A DNA stretch of 64,000 bases from Serratia microhaemolytica (GCF_004011885.1 NZ_SBEF01000002.1:1-64000); one strand, 5' to 3'; shown: positions 47,293-57,841, counted from the stretch's first letter. Notes: generated from the sequence alone by a model not told the origin. Made by a program: numbers and translations.

Positions 47293-47379
47293 CAAATCGA
47301 TACCCGCCCTCTGTTTTGCCGTAACAGCATCCGCGCTTAACGACTGAAATGCACTCCCCTGCTTGACCTGGCTGGAGTA

Positions 47380-48165
47380 TTAAAGTGCCAGCGTGCCGCG
47401 CAAAAAGAGCTGTGCATACCCGCCCAATAGCACCCGATCGCGCAACAACTGGCAGAACAGCTCACCACCGCGTGCGGATAACTGCTTAGCATGTAATGTG
47501 TTACGCCCCAATCGCTCAGCCCAATAAGGCAACAACGTACAGTGTGCTGAACCAGTCACCGGATCTTCGCTGCCATCTAGCGAAAAATAGCGCGAAACAA
47601 AGTCGACCTGCTCACCTGGTGCCGTCACTATCACCCCGCAACCGAATTGTGCAATCAGATGGCGGATATCAGGCTGCAACTGCCGCACTTCCGCCTCCGT
47701 TGCCAACACCACCATCATCGCTTTCGCCTGCCACACCTCCAACACCTTGGCACCCAATAACGCGCTCAGTTGTGCCGGTTCACTGATGCGCTCGGCAGGA
47801 CGTGCAGGAAAATCGAGCTGCAAGCGCTGCGCATCCGCCTGATCACGCGTTACCAGTAACTCACCGCTGGCTGAGAGAAAATGGCACTGTTGCAACTGCA
47901 TTGGCTGCAACACATTAAGCAGCACATGAGCGGTTGCCAACGTAGCATGCCCACACAAATCGACCTCACGATTGGGAGTAAACCAGCGAATACCGTATTT
48001 GCCCTGCTCCGGCCAGACAAAGCTGGTCTCTGGCAGTGACAACTCATTGGCAATCTGCTGCATCCGCGTGCTGCTTAATGGCTGACTCAGTAGGCAAACA
48101 CCGGCTGGGTTACCGAGTAAACCCTCGCCAGTGAAAGCATCAACATGAAAATAGTTCTCACCCAT
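47380..48165 (-). CDS. PhzF-family isomerase-like protein
   Basis: A 261-residue member of the PhzF/DapF-like epimerase fold family. Typical blocks are FHVDAFTGEGLLGNPAGVCLL, the catalytic-Glu region NELSLPETSFVWP, RWFTPNREVDLCGHATLATAHVL and DPVTGSAHCTLLPYWAERLG. The family includes the phenazine enzyme PhzF and many proteins with unknown substrates; phenazine synthesis is not implied. It is followed 10 bases upstream in the same direction by the LysE-type gene, so the two may be an operon. Confidence 0.88.
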   Translation of the reverse strand: MGENYFHVDAFTGEGLLGNPAGVCLLSQPLSSTRMQQIANELSLPETSFVWPEQGKYGIRWFTPNREVDLCGHATLATAHVLLNVLQPMQLQQCHFLSASGELLVTRDQADAQRLQLDFPARPAERISEPAQLSALLGAKVLEVWQAKAMMVVLATEAEVRQLQPDIRHLIAQFGCGVIVTAPGEQVDFVSRYFSLDGSEDPVTGSAHCTLLPYWAERLGRNTLHAKQLSARGGELFCQLLRDRVLLGGYAQLFLRGTLAL

Positions 48166-48175
48166 TACATTCTCC

Positions 48176-48778
48176 TTAGTGCCAAATTAGTAATACGCTG
48201 ACCGCCGTTAACAGCCCCATAGTCAGATTGAACACCCGCCAAGCACGCCGACTGGCTAATAAACGACCAATCAAACTCCCAAATGCCAGCCAAATCATGC
48301 CGGCAACCAAATTCACCAACAGCATGGCAACAGCAATTGCCACGATAGAAGAGAGATATGCTTCGCCAGGCAGCGTGAAACTACTGACCGCGCCTAACGC
48401 CATTAACCACGCTTTAGGGTTCAAAAATTGCAGTAACCAACCTTGATAGCAGCGCATCGGCTGGCGTGGTGTGTTGCCCGCCTGCAAGGTCTGATAACTT
48501 GCCGTCGCCACCTTCCACGCTAACCACAACAGATAGAGACTCCCTGCGATCTTCAAAAACAGATGCAACATCGGATAAAGCAACAACAAGCCACCAATCC
48601 CCAACGCCACCAACAGCAAAATTGACTGCATTCCTAACATAATGCCAATCATCAACCAACCAGAGCGGATAAAACCAAAATGAGCCGCTGAAGTGGTCAA
48701 CAACATATTATTTGGCCCTGGTGTAATCGCGGCGACCCACAAGAACCCTAACAACGAAATAAACAAACTCAGTTCCAT
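48176..48778 (-). CDS. LysE/RhtB-family exporter
   Basis: A 200-residue amino-acid exporter-type membrane protein with five to six helices. The family signature is the N-terminal AAITPGPNNMLLTTSAAHFG; FLNPKAWLMALGAVSSF in the middle is also characteristic. The start at 48778 (MELSLFISLLGFLW) matches homologues better than a frame that begins 22 codons earlier. Its close linkage to the phzF-like gene suggests shared expression. Substrate unknown. Confidence 0.88.
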   Translation of the reverse strand: MELSLFISLLGFLWVAAITPGPNNMLLTTSAAHFGFIRSGWLMIGIMLGMQSILLLVALGIGGLLLLYPMLHLFLKIAGSLYLLWLAWKVATASYQTLQAGNTPRQPMRCYQGWLLQFLNPKAWLMALGAVSSFTLPGEAYLSSIVAIAVAMLLVNLVAGMIWLAFGSLIGRLLASRRAWRVFNLTMGLLTAVSVLLIWH

Positions 48779-48893
48779 ACTGGGATGCCCTTTGATAGCC
48801 CTGTAACCCCTTAGCAAGATACCTTTAGCCTGCAACGCTAGCAACTTGAGTTATAATGCCGAGTAATACGCCTTTGTCTGGAGCCAACCGATT

Positions 48894-49115
48894 GTGATCA
48901 TTCCCTGGCAGCAACTTGAAACCACAACTCTCAACAACCTGATTGAATCTTTTGTCTTACGGGAAGGTACCGACTACGGTCAAGATGAGTGTTCGCTACA
49001 ACAAAAAGTTGATGATGTACGCCGACAGTTGGCTAATGGGGAAGTGGTGTTGGTGTGGTCTGAACTACACCAGACAGTCAATATCATGCCGCGTACTCAG
49101 ATAATCAACAGCTAA
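48894..49115 (+). CDS. yheU: YheU-family small protein
   Basis: A 73-residue UPF0270 protein of unknown function. It starts at a GTG ([20 protein letters not shown]) and has the invariant [34 protein letters not shown] lies about 40 bases upstream. In E. coli yheU is next to the kef/prkB genes; here it stands between a LysE-type gene and an L,D-transpeptidase, so the neighbourhood has been rearranged. Confidence 0.93.
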   Translation: MIIPWQQLETTTLNNLIESFVLREGTDYGQDECSLQQKVDDVRRQLANGEVVLVWSELHQTVNIMPRTQIINS

Positions 49116-49360
49116 AAATCACCTTCCATTTCAGTTTTTTACAAAATTTCATTTGTCACAGGTACATCTGCTCACAAAAAAATGTGATCTTGGTAACGGT
49201 AACATTTCCATCTTAGTGACTAGAGACCCTATAATGCCAATCCGGTCAGCCGTAGCCAACGCGGTCGTTGCGTTAAGACGGTTATTGCGTTAAGTCACCA
49301 AAGCACACCGGGCAACACCAATGTTAATCATAGCCAGTGTGGCTACTACTTTGATAAAAA

Positions 49361-50284
49361 ATGAAAATGAGCACTCGCACATTACTGACACTTGTTACCC
49401 TTCTGGCAACATTCAGCCAGGCAGCCTTTGCTATTGTCTACCCTCTTCCGGCAGCCAACAGCCGCCTGATTGGTGAAAACATCCAGATCACCATTCCTGC
49501 AGACAATAAATTACCGCTGGAAAGCTTTGCTGCTGAATACCAAATGGGGCTAAGCAACCTGATGGAAGCGAATCCGGGGGTTGATCCCTTCCTGCCGAAA
49601 CCGGGCAGCACCTTAACCATCCCGCGCCAGTTGATCCTGCCAGACACGCCGCGTGAAGGTATCATCATCAACAGCGCCGAGATGCGACTGTACTACTACC
49701 CGAAAGGCGGCAAGTCGGTGATTGTGCTGCCAATCGGCATTGGTCAGCTAGGCAAAGATACCCCGACTGACTGGGTCACCACGGTTCAACGCAAAAAAGC
49801 CGGGCCAACCTGGACACCGACAGCCAAAATGCGTGAAGAGTATGCGGCTGATGGCGTAATACTGCCGCCGGTGGTTCCTGCTGGCCCTGACAACCCGATG
49901 GGACTGTATGCGCTCTATGTTGGCAGACTGTATGCGATCCACGGCACCAACGTAAACTTCGGTGTCGGCCTGCGCGTCAGCCACGGTTGTGTGCGGCTAC
50001 GCGACGATGACATTAAATATCTGTTCGACAGTGTGCCAGTTGGCACTCGGGTGCAGTTTATCAACGAGCCGGTAAAAGTCACCATTGAACCGAATGGCGC
50101 ACGCTATCTGGAAGTACACCAACCACTTTCAACCAACAAGCAAGAACAGCAATCGAGCAAACCACTGCCGATTAAACTCTCTGCTGGGTTAAGTGCGGTG
50201 ATCAACGATTTAAGCGTCAATCCGCGTGAAGTAGAAGCGGCGATCAACGCGCGCTCAGGTATGCCGGTGAAAGTGAGTTACTAA
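49361..50284 (+). CDS. ldtB: L,D-transpeptidase, ErfK/YbiS type
   Basis: LdtB-class enzymes attach Braun lipoprotein to peptidoglycan meso-DAP. The 307-residue product has a signal peptide cut near AAFA, a LysM-like segment ([18 protein letters not shown], about 56-90), the YkuD domain from about residue 98 and the active site [21 protein letters not shown] with catalytic Cys210. Overall similarity is greatest to YbiS (LdtB), but ErfK and YcfS are close paralogues, so the symbol is provisional. Confidence 0.88.
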   Translation: MKMSTRTLLTLVTLLATFSQAAFAIVYPLPAANSRLIGENIQITIPADNKLPLESFAAEYQMGLSNLMEANPGVDPFLPKPGSTLTIPRQLILPDTPREGIIINSAEMRLYYYPKGGKSVIVLPIGIGQLGKDTPTDWVTTVQRKKAGPTWTPTAKMREEYAADGVILPPVVPAGPDNPMGLYALYVGRLYAIHGTNVNFGVGLRVSHGCVRLRDDDIKYLFDSVPVGTRVQFINEPVKVTIEPNGARYLEVHQPLSTNKQEQQSSKPLPIKLSAGLSAVINDLSVNPREVEAAINARSGMPVKVSY

Positions 50285-50415
50285 AACCCAACCTATTGTG
50301 CCAGCAGCCGTTTGTGGCGACTGGCACAACATGCCAACCAGAGCCGACTGCAATAGGCTGCCCACGGCAAATGATGTTGCCAACAAACACCCCCTAGCCA
50401 ACCGCTATCACACGC

Positions 50416-50889
50416 TCAACAACCGTCGCTACAGGCCGAGGCTACTGCGTTGCAGTTTGCACAGACACCACGTGCCTCCACCACACTTTGCGTTAGAACA
50501 AACCCCTCCTCTTGCGCTAACTGCTGCAAATTGTGCGCGATCCCTTCACTGGTTCGCTCCATCACCTGTCCACAACGGTCACAGATAAACAGTGCCGAGA
50601 TATGTGATGGCTGCTCAAAATGGTGACACAGCACATAGCTGTTGGTGGATTCGACACGATGAATAAAGCCCTGCTCAAGCAGAAAATCAAGCGCACGGTA
50701 GACTGTCGGTGGCTTTGCCTGTGGTTCAGACACACGCAGCAGATCCAACAGATCATAAGCACTGATCGCCCCAGACTGGTTAATCATGAGACGTAATACT
50801 TGCAGCCGTTGCGGGGTTAGCCGCACATTGCGCTGCTGACAAAGCTGTTCAGCCTGCGCGAGTAGCTGTTCCGGTTTTGTTCGCTCCAC
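50416..50889 (-). CDS. zur: Zinc uptake regulator, Fur family
   Basis: Zur represses zinc import and paralogue ribosomal genes when zinc is plentiful. The product from the GTG at 50889 is about 157 residues and matches E. coli from its N-terminus (E-R-T-K-P-E-Q-LLAQAEQLC). It has the winged helix NVRLTPQRLQVLRLM, KPPTVYRALDFLLEQGFIHRVES, the metal ligands in CHHFEQPSHISALFICDRCG and the CANC pair. An upstream TTG at 50913 is possible but less likely. It is unlinked to znu genes here. Confidence 0.93.
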   Translation of the reverse strand: MERTKPEQLLAQAEQLCQQRNVRLTPQRLQVLRLMINQSGAISAYDLLDLLRVSEPQAKPPTVYRALDFLLEQGFIHRVESTNSYVLCHHFEQPSHISALFICDRCGQVMERTSEGIAHNLQQLAQEEGFVLTQSVVEARGVCANCNAVASACSDGC

Positions 50890-51134
50890 ACTCACTACCC
50901 ACTTTGTGCCCAATAGACGAAGAGCGCAATGTTAGCACGGTTGACGGCGTTCGCCGAGTGTGAAGCTGGTTTCTTCAGCACAACACCAAGGATAAAACCT
51001 CGCTGGCAGCGATGATCAACCTATCGAACGCCCGATTTGGTATTCTCTGCTACCTCAAGTTACGGCATCATGGCCAAGTTACTGAAGCATTAACTGATAA
51101 GCTTACCCAGCAAAGCGGTGTTAAGGATGATCGA

Positions 51135-52550
51135 ATGGATTACTTACCGATTTTTTGCCAACTGAAACAGAAAGCCTGTCTACTGGTCGGTGGTGGTGAA
51201 GTTGCAGAGCGCAAGGCGCGGCTATTACTGGCAGCCGGTGCGCAATTGACAGTCAATGCACTTGAATTCAGTACGCAATTTCATCACTGGGCCGAACAAC
51301 AGCAACTGACTCTCGTCAAAGCACCATTCAGCAGCAACCTACTGGCCGGGAAATGGTTAGTGATTGCCTGCACCGACAGCAGCAGCATCAACAATCAGGT
51401 TTACCATGCCGCCAATCAGCAGCAGATCTTCTGCAACGTGGTTGATGATGCGCAACACACCAGCTTTATCATGCCCGCCGTGATTGATCGCTCGCCACTG
51501 GTGATCGCGCTCTCCTCCGGCGGTCGCGCCCCGGTATTGATCCGCCAACTGCGTGAAAAACTGGAAGCACAACTGCCACAACACCTTGGGCAACTGGCAG
51601 AACTGGCCGGCACACTGCGCCAACGAGTGAAACAACAGTTCAGCAAACTGACCGCGCGACGCCGTTTCTGGGAACGCTTCTTCACCCATCAGCACCTAGC
51701 ACAATCACTGGCAAACCGCGACCAGCAACAAGCTAACCAGCAGATTGAAAAAATGTTTTCGCAACATTGTGTCGATCATGGCGAAGTAGCATTGGTAGGC
51801 GCTGGCCCTGGCGATGCAGGCTTGCTGACATTGAAAGCACTGCAACAGATCCAGCAGGCCGATGTAGTGGTCTACGATCGCTTAGTCTCAGCAGAGGTCA
51901 TGGCGCTGGTGCGGCGCGATGCAACGCGTGTTTTTGTCGGCAAGCAGCCCGGCCAACACTGCATCACCCAAGAGAAAATTAACCAGACGCTGTTAACACT
52001 CGCACAGCAAGGATTACGCGTCGTGCGTCTGAAAGGCGGAGACCCATTCATTTTTGGTCGTGGTGGTGAAGAGTTGCAGGCGTTAGCCCAAGCGGGTATC
52101 CCGTTTAGCGTTGTTCCCGGTATTACTGCCGCATCCGGCTGCTCCGCCTACAGTGGTATCCCCTTAACGCATCGTGACCACGCGCAGAGCCTCTGCCTGA
52201 TCACTGGCCACACCAAGCAAGATCGCCAGCTCAACTGGTCACAACTGGCCAACACACAGCAGACACTGGTGTTCTACATGGGGTTGGCTCAAGCGGCAGA
52301 AATTCAGCAACAGCTACTTGATCACCGCATGCCGGCATCAACCGCCGTCGCGCTGATCGAGAATGGCACGACACGCCAGCAACGGGTGGTAGTAGGCAGA
52401 CTGGACCAATTGACTCTATTAGCCAATCAGGTAGTAAGCCCTAGCTTGATTATTATTGGCAATGTGGTTCAGTTACGACAACAACTCAACTGGTTTCATG
52501 GTGAACAAGATGATAGCGCAGTGACGCCGATGGTCAGTTTGTTGCGATAA
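51135..52550 (+). CDS. cysG: Sirohaem synthase, trifunctional
   Basis: CysG methylates uroporphyrinogen III twice, oxidises precorrin-2 and inserts iron to give sirohaem for sulfite and nitrite reductases. The 471-residue product has the N-terminal NAD-dependent dehydrogenase/ferrochelatase half ([17 protein letters not shown]; Asp104 in CNVVDD; Ser128 retained in [11 protein letters not shown]) and the C-terminal SUMT half ([57 protein letters not shown]). The start at 51135 follows AGGATG and matches the family; upstream in-frame codons do not. No nirBD or cysIJ is present. Confidence 0.96.
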   Translation: MDYLPIFCQLKQKACLLVGGGEVAERKARLLLAAGAQLTVNALEFSTQFHHWAEQQQLTLVKAPFSSNLLAGKWLVIACTDSSSINNQVYHAANQQQIFCNVVDDAQHTSFIMPAVIDRSPLVIALSSGGRAPVLIRQLREKLEAQLPQHLGQLAELAGTLRQRVKQQFSKLTARRRFWERFFTHQHLAQSLANRDQQQANQQIEKMFSQHCVDHGEVALVGAGPGDAGLLTLKALQQIQQADVVVYDRLVSAEVMALVRRDATRVFVGKQPGQHCITQEKINQTLLTLAQQGLRVVRLKGGDPFIFGRGGEELQALAQAGIPFSVVPGITAASGCSAYSGIPLTHRDHAQSLCLITGHTKQDRQLNWSQLANTQQTLVFYMGLAQAAEIQQQLLDHRMPASTAVALIENGTTRQQRVVVGRLDQLTLLANQVVSPSLIIIGNVVQLRQQLNWFHGEQDDSAVTPMVSLLR

Positions 52551-52705
52551 CGCTTCTCCGGTAAATGCGCCGGTTCTGTCACAAATCTATTTGCTGTAAT
52601 AATCCTGCCGCCTCGGGCAACAGCCTTGTCCACCTGGCGGCAATCACATTGATTACTGAACCAAAGCTAGGCGAGATCCACTCTGTCATTCACAACTTCG
52701 CTAGG

Positions 52706-53458
52706 CTAACAACAGGCTAACTCCAAATCCAGCCGTTCAGGTACCAGACCATTCTCATTATCCAGCGGCAGAAAACGAATGGCATAACGTGTCTTATGAC
52801 CGGAAATCTGTGGATAGAGCTGATGGACAAGGCTAATACGCAGCCGCAACAGATCCGCCCCCTCTGCATTATCCTGGAAGAATCCGTTCATACTGGTTTG
52901 ATTACGAAAAGCTCCCGCCTGACGCACTAAACTTAATACCAGTGTCAACGCCCTATTCAGCGGTTCCAAAGTACGCAGCCAGCCTACCACTTCAGCATCA
53001 CGTTCATGCTGGGCAACGTGCATCCAGATATGTAACGCCGGAAGATCAAAACAGCAACAACCACCAGGAATACTGAGCCGCTGGCGCACCAGACTGATCA
53101 GGCGATCTTCACGTAACGCTTGCCCCATTCGCGGCGCTGACATTAATGAGGTTGCGCTGTCCTTCAATTGTTGACGTAATTGATCCAGCAATTGCATATC
53201 CACACCCGGCACCTGCGACCACTGCTGCAACTTCTGTTGCTGACGTTCGAGTTCTTTTAATAGCTCGGTGCGCACATCTCCACGTTCCAACACATCCAAT
53301 AAATCTGCAATGGTACGGAAGAATGACAATACTACGGTGGTTTCATTTAGGCATTTTTGGCCATAAAGCTGCTTCAGTAAAAACTCAAGCCGCAGCCAAG
53401 TGCGCATTTTTTCATTAAGCGGATGTTCAAAGAGAACGGTTGGTGATGTATCACTCAT
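52706..53458 (-). CDS. zapD: Cell division protein ZapD
   Basis: ZapD bundles FtsZ filaments and stabilises the Z ring. The 250-residue product has the family blocks [40 protein letters not shown] and the end [12 protein letters not shown]. The ATG overlaps the coaE stop (TAATG), so they are coupled. yacG, usually next, is absent and cysG converges. Confidence 0.96.
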   Translation of the reverse strand: MSDTSPTVLFEHPLNEKMRTWLRLEFLLKQLYGQKCLNETTVVLSFFRTIADLLDVLERGDVRTELLKELERQQQKLQQWSQVPGVDMQLLDQLRQQLKDSATSLMSAPRMGQALREDRLISLVRQRLSIPGGCCCFDLPALHIWMHVAQHERDAEVVGWLRTLEPLNRALTLVLSLVRQAGAFRNQTSMNGFFQDNAEGADLLRLRISLVHQLYPQISGHKTRYAIRFLPLDNENGLVPERLDLELACC

Positions 53459-54078
53459 TAAATTTTCTCCTTGTCGTGCTGCAATGCGGCCAAATCACAA
53501 TAGCGACGGTGCAATGCCGCCACCGAACTATTGAGCGCCTGCACGGTACTGCTATTCTGGATAATATCATCCGCAACAGCGAGGCGTTGTTCACGTGTTG
53601 CCTGAGCAGACAAAATCGCCATCGCCTGTTGCTGACTAATGCCATCCCGCGCCATCGTTCGTGCTAATTGTGTCTGCTGGTCGACATCCACCAGCAACAC
53701 GCGGTCGGCCTTGGTTTGTAATCTATTTTCCACCAGCAACGGCACTACCCATAGTGCATAAGCGCTACTGGCTGCTTGCAACTGGCTCTCTGTCTGTTGT
53801 GCAATCAACGGATGCAGCAGTTGTTCCAGCCACACTCGCTGTGCCGGTGCACTAAAAATACGTTGTCGTAATTCTAGTCGATTTAGAGAACCATCGTTCA
53901 ATAATATTTGCTCGCCAAAATGTGCGGCAATAGCAGCTAATGCAGGTGTGCCCGGTGCAACTAATTCACGGGCAATCACATCAGCATCAACTACAGTGAC
54001 ACCCAAATGCGCAAACGCCTCGGCGACAGTCGATTTACCACTACCGATCCCGCCTGTCAGCGCAACAATATAGACCAT
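53458..54078 (-). CDS. coaE: Dephospho-CoA kinase
   Basis: CoaE completes coenzyme A synthesis. The 206-residue product begins [17 protein letters not shown] with the P-loop at about residues 8-17, followed by [10 protein letters not shown], the HPLI substrate block, and [21 protein letters not shown]. The start at 54078 is by homology; a longer frame (to 54132) has no support. The Shine-Dalgarno is weak. In E. coli guaC lies upstream; here the hof operon does, after a 274-base gap. Confidence 0.96.
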   Translation of the reverse strand: MVYIVALTGGIGSGKSTVAEAFAHLGVTVVDADVIARELVAPGTPALAAIAAHFGEQILLNDGSLNRLELRQRIFSAPAQRVWLEQLLHPLIAQQTESQLQAASSAYALWVVPLLVENRLQTKADRVLLVDVDQQTQLARTMARDGISQQQAMAILSAQATREQRLAVADDIIQNSSTVQALNSSVAALHRRYCDLAALQHDKEKI

Positions 54079-54352
54079 AATAGGAGCACACCCGATATTC
54101 AGAAAAAAGCATATCCACACGTCATACTTCAAGTTGTCTGAATGTTAGCGGCATCAATGCACCGTCGCCACACAGTGGCAATCATGATGACTGGAGTGAC
54201 AGCGTGGTTATACTGCCAACAACTTCCAGGGTTACCGCTTACGGACCACTCGAATTATTTAACATATGAAGATCATAAGACGTCGCTGAAAAAGTGCAAG
54301 CTAAGGAGTATTTCGATATTTTAAATAACGCAGACGATTAGGCTGCAAACTT
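54079..54352. other. coaE-hofC spacer
   Basis: A 274-base region downstream of hofC and upstream of coaE. No gene. It contains the left copy of a near-direct repeat (54276-54297; see 57752-57772). guaC is absent. Confidence 0.45.
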
Positions 54353-55552
54353 TTAATTCAATACATTACCCAACTGAAATATCGGCAGATACATGGCAAT
54401 CACCAACGCACCGACAATTGTGCCAATCACCACCATTAACACCGGTTCTAACGTTTGTGCCAATGTATCGGCTAACTCTTGTGTCTGTTGCTGATGCCAC
54501 GCTGCCAGTTTAGCTAATAAGCTATCCAGGCTTCCCGACTCTTCACCAACACGCACCAATTGCTGACACAATGGCGGAAACAGCTTCTGCTGTGCCAGCG
54601 CATGGTGAAACGGCTGCCCCTGGCGCAGTTGCTGTTCAATCGTCGCCAGCGCTTGTCGGTAAAATAGGTGGCTGACCGAGAGTTGTGCTGCGGTAAGACC
54701 GGCCACCAGGGTTAAGCCGGCTTGTTGCGTCATCGCAAGAATGCCAAATATCTGGCTCAAGCAATTGCCTTTTATCAGTGAGGACAACAGCGGCAAGCGC
54801 AACAGTAACGCCTGCTCACGCTGCTGCCAGGCGCTAATCGGATGTAAACGTCGTAGATAGAGCAGAGCCAAGCCAACTGACAGCAGCAGCAAATAGGGGC
54901 CAAATGTTATCAATGTCTCCGAGAGTGACAGTAGTGCTTGGGTAAACCACGGTAACGGTGCAGAGAACGACTGGTACACCTTGGCAAATTCCGGTAACAC
55001 CATTACCAGCATCAGAATGGTGACTACCAGGGCAACCAGGCAGATAAATAGCGGATAGCGCAGCGCTTTCACCACTTTTTTATGCAACTTGTGCTGTGCT
55101 TCCTGCTGTTGTGCCAACTGTAGGCAACAGCGATCCAAGTTACCGGTCAACTCACCGACAGCGATCAACTGGCGATAAATCAGTGGAAAGACCCGGGGAT
55201 ACTCAGCGATCACGGTTGAAAAAGGTTGCCCAGTGGCAACACGCTGACTCACTTCGCGCAACAAACAGCGCCAGGCCGCTGATTGATGCTGTTGTGCCAA
55301 CAGTTGCAACCCATTGACCAGCGGCAGTCCAGCCTGCAATAGGGTCGCTAACTGGCGGCTAAACTGGATCATCGCATCACCACGCCACTGACGACTGCTA
55401 ATCCGCTTACCGGCGCTGACCTGATAGGGCTGCAACCCCTGCTGAAGTAACTGCTGATAGAGTTGATGTTTCTCTGTCGCCATCAACTCACCCTGCTGCA
55501 AAGCGCCCTGACTATCGATAGCCTGCCAGCTATAGAGGCGTTGAGGCTTCAC
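54353..55552 (-). CDS. hofC: Type IV pilus assembly inner-membrane protein
   Basis: HofC is the GspF/PilC-type polytopic platform of a type IV pilus-like system. The 399-residue product has two repeated T2SF domains (residues about 62-185: FSRQLATLLQAGLPLVNGLQLL, VGELTGNLDRCC; and about 263-385: ILAMTQQAGLTLVAGLTAAQ, VGEESGSLDSLL) with membrane spans after each. It starts at a GTG that overlaps the hofB stop (GTGA), so translation is coupled. Last gene of ppdD-hofB-hofC. Confidence 0.92.
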   Translation of the reverse strand: MKPQRLYSWQAIDSQGALQQGELMATEKHQLYQQLLQQGLQPYQVSAGKRISSRQWRGDAMIQFSRQLATLLQAGLPLVNGLQLLAQQHQSAAWRCLLREVSQRVATGQPFSTVIAEYPRVFPLIYRQLIAVGELTGNLDRCCLQLAQQQEAQHKLHKKVVKALRYPLFICLVALVVTILMLVMVLPEFAKVYQSFSAPLPWFTQALLSLSETLITFGPYLLLLSVGLALLYLRRLHPISAWQQREQALLLRLPLLSSLIKGNCLSQIFGILAMTQQAGLTLVAGLTAAQLSVSHLFYRQALATIEQQLRQGQPFHHALAQQKLFPPLCQQLVRVGEESGSLDSLLAKLAAWHQQQTQELADTLAQTLEPVLMVVIGTIVGALVIAMYLPIFQLGNVLN

Positions 55553-57036
55553 GTTGCTAGCCCCGCTTCAGCATGGCTACCCACCACTCGGTATACCTCT
55601 TCCAGTGAGGTGATCCCCTGAGCGGCCAATGCCAACCCCGACTGCAACAAGCTCACTTGCCCTTGCTGCTGTGCCACTTCCGCTAGCGTTAACAGCGTGG
55701 CATTCTCGATCAGTGCAGTTTGCACCGTGGGCGTGATGGTAAGAAATTCATAGATCCCTGTGCGTCCATAGTAGCCAGCAAAGCACTGTTCACAGCCGAC
55801 CGCTTGCCAGGCCAGTAACGGGGTTGGCCAAATCGCTGCGGGAAAATGGTTCGCCTGCGGGTGTTGACGTCGGCAGTGAGGGCACAGACGCCGTACCAAT
55901 CGCTGGGCGATAACCAGTTTCAGGCAAGCTGCCAACTGATAGCCTGGAATCCCCATCTGGGTTAGGCGGGTCAATGTTTCACAACTGGAGTTGGTATGCA
56001 GCGTTGATAGCACCAGGTGCCCAGTCTGTGCCGCTTTAACGGCGATTTCCGCCGTTTCTGTATCACGGATTTCGCCGATCATAATCACATCGGGATCCTG
56101 ACGCAGCAGCGCACGCAGTACTCGGGCGAAATCAAGATCGGTTTTGCTGTTGATCTGAGTCTGATTGATACCAAATACGGGGATCTCGATCGGATCTTCA
56201 ACACTGCACAAATTACGCTGCGCATTATTTAATTGGCGTAGTCCACTGTAGAGCGTTACCGTCTTGCCACTACCGGTTGGACCAGTCACCAAGATCATCC
56301 CCTGTGGGCTGGCCAGGATGCGGGTAAAACAGGCCAGTTCTGCTTCGCGCATGCCCAGTTGCTCCAGCGGTAATTCCTGATTGCTGGTTTGCAAAATACG
56401 CAATACCACTTTCTCACCATGCAGTGTTGGCAGCGTAGAGATACGCATCGAAAAATGGGTGTTATCAAGTTGTACGCTCAATTGACCATCTTGCGGCAAG
56501 CGGCGCTCCGCAATATCAAGTTGTGCCATGATTTTCAGCCGAGCGGTGATCGGTGCCGCCAACGATAAACTTGGGGAACTGATGGTTTGTAGCACACCAT
56601 CAATGCGCAACCTAACCCGCAATGTCTGCGGGTAAGGCTCGAAATGTACATCGGAAGCCCGCCGCTGGATTGCGCTGCGCAACGTCTGATTAATAAACTG
56701 TACTACCGGTGTGTCACTCTGATCATTCAATGATGCCTCGCGATCACTGTAACTCTCGCTGATCACCGGCTCCGCTGCCGGCATACCCCCTGTGTGCTCT
56801 GGATTGCGCCTCAATTCACTGTGACGACTCAGTTGTTGCTCCAGACGTGCCTGCGACCACTGCTGCACCACAATATTTTTTCCGGTCGCGAAACGTAGCG
56901 CATTGAGTAGACTGGTTGGCACCTCTCCTTGTAACGCGATGGTCAACTGTTGTTCATCCTGGCTAATCGCCAATGCTTGATAGCGTTGACATAGCATATG
57001 AATTTCGCTGTTAATTTCCTGCATCGCTACGCTCAC
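55549..57036 (-). CDS. hofB: Type IV pilus assembly ATPase
   Basis: HofB is the GspE/PilB-type ATPase. The 495-residue product has an N-terminal MshE-like region, Walker A GPTGSGKTVTLYSGL, the Asp box VEDPIEIPVFG, Walker B RQDPDVIMIGEIRDTETAEIAVKAAQTGH, and a tetracysteine zinc motif (CPHCRR... CEQC). The GTG start at 57036 overlaps the ppdD stop (GTGA), mirroring the next junction; an ATG four codons in is an alternative. About 30 residues longer than E. coli, mostly in the variable N-terminal part. Confidence 0.92.
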   Translation of the reverse strand: MSVAMQEINSEIHMLCQRYQALAISQDEQQLTIALQGEVPTSLLNALRFATGKNIVVQQWSQARLEQQLSRHSELRRNPEHTGGMPAAEPVISESYSDREASLNDQSDTPVVQFINQTLRSAIQRRASDVHFEPYPQTLRVRLRIDGVLQTISSPSLSLAAPITARLKIMAQLDIAERRLPQDGQLSVQLDNTHFSMRISTLPTLHGEKVVLRILQTSNQELPLEQLGMREAELACFTRILASPQGMILVTGPTGSGKTVTLYSGLRQLNNAQRNLCSVEDPIEIPVFGINQTQINSKTDLDFARVLRALLRQDPDVIMIGEIRDTETAEIAVKAAQTGHLVLSTLHTNSSCETLTRLTQMGIPGYQLAACLKLVIAQRLVRRLCPHCRRQHPQANHFPAAIWPTPLLAWQAVGCEQCFAGYYGRTGIYEFLTITPTVQTALIENATLLTLAEVAQQQGQVSLLQSGLALAAQGITSLEEVYRVVGSHAEAGLAT

Positions 57037-57470
57037 TTCCCGGCTTCATCAAAGCGAAACACTTCTTGGCAGGCTTCCTGCTGCTGGCTGTTACTGCTGC
57101 TGCACTCACGGTGCCAGCGTAGATAGCCGTTCGCATCGACTGTTGGCGTCACGGTCACCGTTAACCCTTGCAGGTTTTGCGCCCCAAGCAGGCGGATCAC
57201 CCCCTGTTTCACCTCGGTACTGCCGGTATAGCGTGATGCTGCTCCGGCAGGGATCCCGTTACTGCCGGCATCGCAACCTGTTACAGCACCACTTTCCAAC
57301 GCACAAAGCGCTACGGCCATTTTGTAGGGCACCATCGCCTGCAACATATCGGTCAATGCTGCCTTTTGCAGGTAGCGTTGATAGGCTGGAATGCCGATCG
57401 CGCTCAGCATGGCAATAATCGCGATCACTACCATCAGTTCGATCAGGGTAAAACCACGTTGTGTTGTCAT
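57033..57470 (-). CDS. ppdD: Major prepilin PpdD
   Basis: PpdD is the major pilin of the E. coli-type type IV pilus. The 145-residue product has a short basic leader (MTTQRG), cleavage before Phe, and the hydrophobic N-terminal helix GFTLIELMVVIAIIAMLSAIGIPAY with Glu5. Cysteines occur in LCALESGAVTGCD and in CSSSNSQQQEAC for the usual pilin loop. First gene of the operon; nadC and ampD, its usual E. coli neighbours, are not found upstream. A prepilin peptidase is not in the window. Confidence 0.93.
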   Translation of the reverse strand: MTTQRGFTLIELMVVIAIIAMLSAIGIPAYQRYLQKAALTDMLQAMVPYKMAVALCALESGAVTGCDAGSNGIPAGAASRYTGSTEVKQGVIRLLGAQNLQGLTVTVTPTVDANGYLRWHRECSSSNSQQQEACQEVFRFDEAGK

Positions 57471-57841
57471 CTGCTCTCTCCTGTGACTTTAGAGAGAGCA
57501 GATTAAAACCGGCACAACGCCCCGGCGAGTGTAAGATCAACAAACTGCGTAGCGCCTCCCGCACAACTTACACCCGTTGCCAATTCACAGCAGAGTCTGC
57601 GTGCGGCATCACAACTGCGCGCAAAACGGACGAGTAATGCGACACGGTTGATTAATCTGCGCGTAAGCGTTACAGCTAAAAACAGGACGGTGAAATAGCG
57701 CTGATAAGCTGGTTAAACCGCACTGCTATTCAGCTCACTGCCGTTGTGGCGTAAGATGTCGCTAAAAAGTGCCAGCCGCTCAGCCATTCCGTTCTGTTCG
57801 GCTCAATTTGCCGCTAACCCGACAGTGAATACAACACGCTC
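57471..57841. other. ppdD-selA divergent spacer
   Basis: A 371-base region without a gene. It must contain the divergent promoters. A near-direct repeat copy lies at 57752-57772. ppdD and selA are far apart in E. coli, so a rearrangement junction is expected here. Confidence 0.5.

Noticed and set aside
49179-49206. CRP or GntR-type operator before the L,D-transpeptidase gene
   Set aside because: The left half (AAATGTGATCT) is good for CRP but the right half (TAACATTT) is not, and the GntR-like reading matches only in part.
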